A stretch of DNA of 64,000 nt, taken from contig BLLK01000046.1 of assembly GCA_021927905.1 (NCBI GenBank), positions 1 through 64,000 on the forward strand. Reading direction: 5' to 3'. The notes under the pieces are model-generated. The model was not told the DNA's origin, did not search any database, and saw only the letters and a list, made by a program, of their open reading frames with translations. Each line of letters opens with the position of its first letter. The first letter of the stretch is position 1. Shown in pieces: positions 61,719 through 64,000 of the stretch. The DNA comes from Chaetoceros tenuissimus (lineage: Eukaryota > Bacillariophyta > Thalassiosirophyceae > Chaetocerotales > Chaetocerotaceae). A program made the position numbers and the translations under genes.

Positions 61719-63466
61719 ATGAAATTTCCGCTGGTATCATTTGTTCTTCTTCCTTATGCATTAGCAGACTTTAATGGGTTACGCAAACTCGGTAACGATA
61801 AGTGTGATAAGGATGGAGACGGCTTCATAAGTGTCAAGTGTGGAGGAGACGATTGTGACGATAAAGATTCACTGATACATCCCGGTGCTATTGAGATCTG
61901 TGGTAATGAAGTTGATGATAATTGTAACGGCGAAATTGACGAGATATGCATTGGTGGACAAGCTGTAGATTTTCATGAAGCTGGGTTTTGTGCTCCATAC
62001 TCTTTCAAGAATGGAAGTGAATGTACTTCTGACTTGGACTGTGGAGGTACATGTTCAGAAAAGAGTGAAATAGAAGGAGCAATGTGTATGAGTCATTCAG
62101 ATTGCCATATTGAAAAGGAAAAGGGATTCTGTGTATTCAATATTGGATCCTGTCTTCCAATCACTGATTCACCAACTATTGCACCTTCAACAACTCCATC
62201 TGTATCTTCGTCTCCTTCTTTAACAATGTCAGAAAATCCGTCATCTTTTCCCTCCGAGTCCATGGCTCCTAGCACCGCAAAGCCTGCGTCTTACGTTCCT
62301 GGAGAATTGAGTGTCAAGTGTGAAGGTGTTACAATGTCAACAGGTTTGAAATGTGCCCTTCTAACTGAGGCTGGACAAAGAGTCAAATATACTGATGGAA
62401 GTGGAGATGAATCAAGTGATAGAATGCATTTTCGTGCAGATGGAGCTGGAGTTGTACCACACCCATATGATGGTGGTTGGTATTATGTTTCAAACAGTGA
62501 ATCGTCCTTCTCTGGTGGAGTTGGAAGCATAAGATTTAACAAGAAAGGAGAAGTGATTGGATATGAACGAAATTTAAAAGGTACAAAACGAAATTGTGGT
62601 GGAGGTAAGTCGTCAACTTGTATCTAACCGTTTTCAACAAAGCAAACCATATTTATAAACACCCGTCCTCGACATCGAATCAAATAGGTGTAACGCCTTG
62701 GAATACATGGATTACTGCCGAAGAAAATGATACTTCTGGATTTCTCTATGAAGTGGACCCATATAGTGGTCACACGAAAAAGATCAATGCCGTTGCAAAT
62801 GGTGGAAACTATGAAAGTTTTGCATACGATGATCAGGATCCGCATGCCATTCGGTATTTTGTAACTGAAGATGTTGAAGATGGTGCTTTAGTTCGTTATA
62901 CTCCAGCTGACTTTGCTTATCATACAGGAAATAAGTATGATATTCTTAGCTCAAAAGATGGTACACATGAATATCTTGTTCTGAATAACGACGGCACATT
63001 TGAATGGTCGGCTAAAGAGAATGACGGGAAAAAATGTGCATCAAAATTCTTCCCAAATGCTGAAGGTATCGATGTGCATGATAGAGTTCTTTATGTTGTG
63101 AGTAAGGAAAAGAAACTGCTTTTTGAACTAGATCTATCTGCACAAACATGGACGAAGTCGTCAACTGTCTCTGGAGCCTTTAATTTACAGCCAGATCAGC
63201 TTGGAAGAATTGTTGGTGAACGAGATGTTCTCTATTTTTGTGAAGATGGAGGTACTGGGTGCGATATCCACGGAAGAGATTCAACTGGCAAATACTTCAC
63301 AATTGTCAAGGGGACAAAATATGACAGCGAATCAACTGGCTTAGCGTTTTCTCCTGACAACATGTTCATGTATGTTGCATTTCAAGAGGACTCGCACGTC
63401 TATGCGTTTTGGCGAGAGGACGGATATCCTTTTTCGGGATCTGTTGCAGATACAAAATATCATTAG
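61719..63466 (+). CDS. Secreted PhoX-like phosphatase with MopE-type metal-binding region
   Basis: Two exons, 61719-62604 and 62688-63466 (intron of 83 bases; GGG joins VTPWNTW), give 554 residues. A signal peptide (MKFPLVSFVLLPYALA) starts it. Next comes a putative calcium/copper-binding motif of MopE type: DKDGDGF, GGDDCDD, HPGAIEICGNEVDDNCNGEIDE. A cysteine-rich segment and a proline/serine/threonine linker (PTIAPSTTPSVSSSPS) follow. The rest is a DUF839/PhoX beta-propeller (GGVTPWNTWITAEEN, TGLAFSPDNMFMYVAFQ). PhoX enzymes free phosphate from organic esters with calcium and iron cofactors, and many phytoplankton secrete them when phosphate is scarce. The catalytic residues were not individually confirmed. 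Confidence 0.78.
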
Positions 63467-63890
63467 TTTGATTTTTTTCAAAAAACATAATACTATTAAG
63501 TTTGGGTGATACAACACTGAATATCTGAAGTCTTTTCACTTTTTTCTAATTACATAGTACCATACTTATGTAAATGAAAATATTGTTATCATTCGTAATA
63601 GATAGGAAGCATGAACATAGAAATATATCGACAAAAGGAGAAAGTGAAAGTAGTGTCGATACCTCAACAATATTTCTTCAATTGTCGTAGTATAATGCAG
63701 AATTATTTAGACAATTATAATAATTGCAACTCAACCCTACTTCTATTCCTTTCCCGGGCAACTTCTTCCATAGCCCTATATAAAACGTTTCATATTTATC
63801 ACATCATTCCGGTTTTATCATAGAGTTCGTACCCTCTCCATTCCATTCATATCCGACTCAACCTGCTAGCTCCACAACGTTTTGAAATAA
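63467..63890. other. Convergent intergenic region
   Basis: 3' side of the PhoX-like gene and of the partial gene at the right edge. A TATA-like run (ccctatataaaacg, near 63773) is present, but the neighbouring plus-strand frames look non-coding. Confidence 0.45.
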
Positions 63891-64000
63891 TTAAAATCCA
63901 TCATGTTTCGCTTTATCTGCCCAATCTGGATGAACTTGCCCAACATCATTTTTCACTGCAACCTTGTAATATTTTTCAGTTACTTCTTTACAGTTGTCAT
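63891..64000 (-). CDS. C-terminal end of a gene running off the window
   Basis: The minus strand is open from the window edge to a TAA at 63893-63891, 35 codons. It reads KEVTEKYYKVAVKNDVGQ then HPDWADKAKHDGF. The composition is polar and coding-like, while the plus-strand frame through the same bases is its hydrophobic mirror. No family can be named from so short a piece. It would be convergent with the PhoX-like gene. Confidence 0.5.
   Translation of the reverse strand, partial: DNCKEVTEKYYKVAVKNDVGQVHPDWADKAKHDGF

Noticed and set aside
63611-63823. 70-codon plus-strand frame
   Set aside because: AT-rich sequence with no family pattern between two convergent genes.
63903-64000. Plus-strand start of a hydrophobic protein at the right edge
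   Set aside because: It is the mirror of the better minus-strand coding frame.

Overview
The window is nuclear DNA of a photosynthetic stramenopile, most likely a diatom. Four things point there. Genes are split by short GT-AG introns (about 64-221 bases). Plastid-type proteins carry a signal peptide with an A-F cleavage motif (PsbQ-like, geranylgeranyl reductase, a SAP-domain protein). The PsbQ-like protein adds a twin-arginine thylakoid signal. A front-end desaturase fits diatom lipid metabolism. The DNA is AT-rich and gene-dense. A centric genus such as Chaetoceros is possible, but I cannot fix the genus from this sequence alone.

Layout. 1-4 kb: cytochrome b5 front-end desaturase, a small basic nuclear-type protein with an apparent frame break, and a TLC-domain membrane protein. 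4-12 kb: a 1301-residue PPR protein, a SET-domain methyltransferase sharing its promoter, and the ribosome-associated J-protein zuotin. 12-17.6 kb: a glutathione peroxidase with an in-frame UGA at the catalytic position (selenoprotein, with a candidate SECIS), succinate dehydrogenase iron-sulfur subunit, and two unrecognised proteins. 17.6-27 kb: a UvrD-type helicase apparently fused to a RecB-like nuclease, a CobW/ZNG1 metallochaperone GTPase, a 2OG-Fe(II) dioxygenase-TPR fusion, an acidic/basic unknown protein and a katanin-like AAA ATPase. 27-35.2 kb: a PH-coiled-coil-membrane protein, a secreted acidic protein, Mediator subunit MED7, a plastid SAP-domain protein and an UNC119/PDE6D-like lipid-binding protein. 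35.5-40.2 kb: PsbQ-like photosystem II subunit, GDP-mannose-type sugar transporter and geranylgeranyl reductase. 40.6-59 kb: Nup88-like nucleoporin, a protein with a VREY-type motif, APP1-like HAD phosphatase, MMS19, EXO84 and MON2. 59-61.7 kb: repeat-rich DNA with an inverted repeat, a (TA)n tract and a young non-autonomous LTR element with target-site duplications. 61.7 kb to the end: a secreted PhoX-like phosphatase with a MopE-type metal-binding region, and the last codons of a gene on the minus strand.

There are no operons. Most neighbours are unrelated housekeeping genes packed tail to tail (gaps of 40-170 bases) or head to head. Loose themes are secretion and membrane traffic (EXO84 next to MON2), the plastid (PsbQ, ChlP, SAP protein) and genome maintenance (helicase-nuclease, MMS19). 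Intron borders were placed by requiring GT-AG ends and an uninterrupted frame across the junction.
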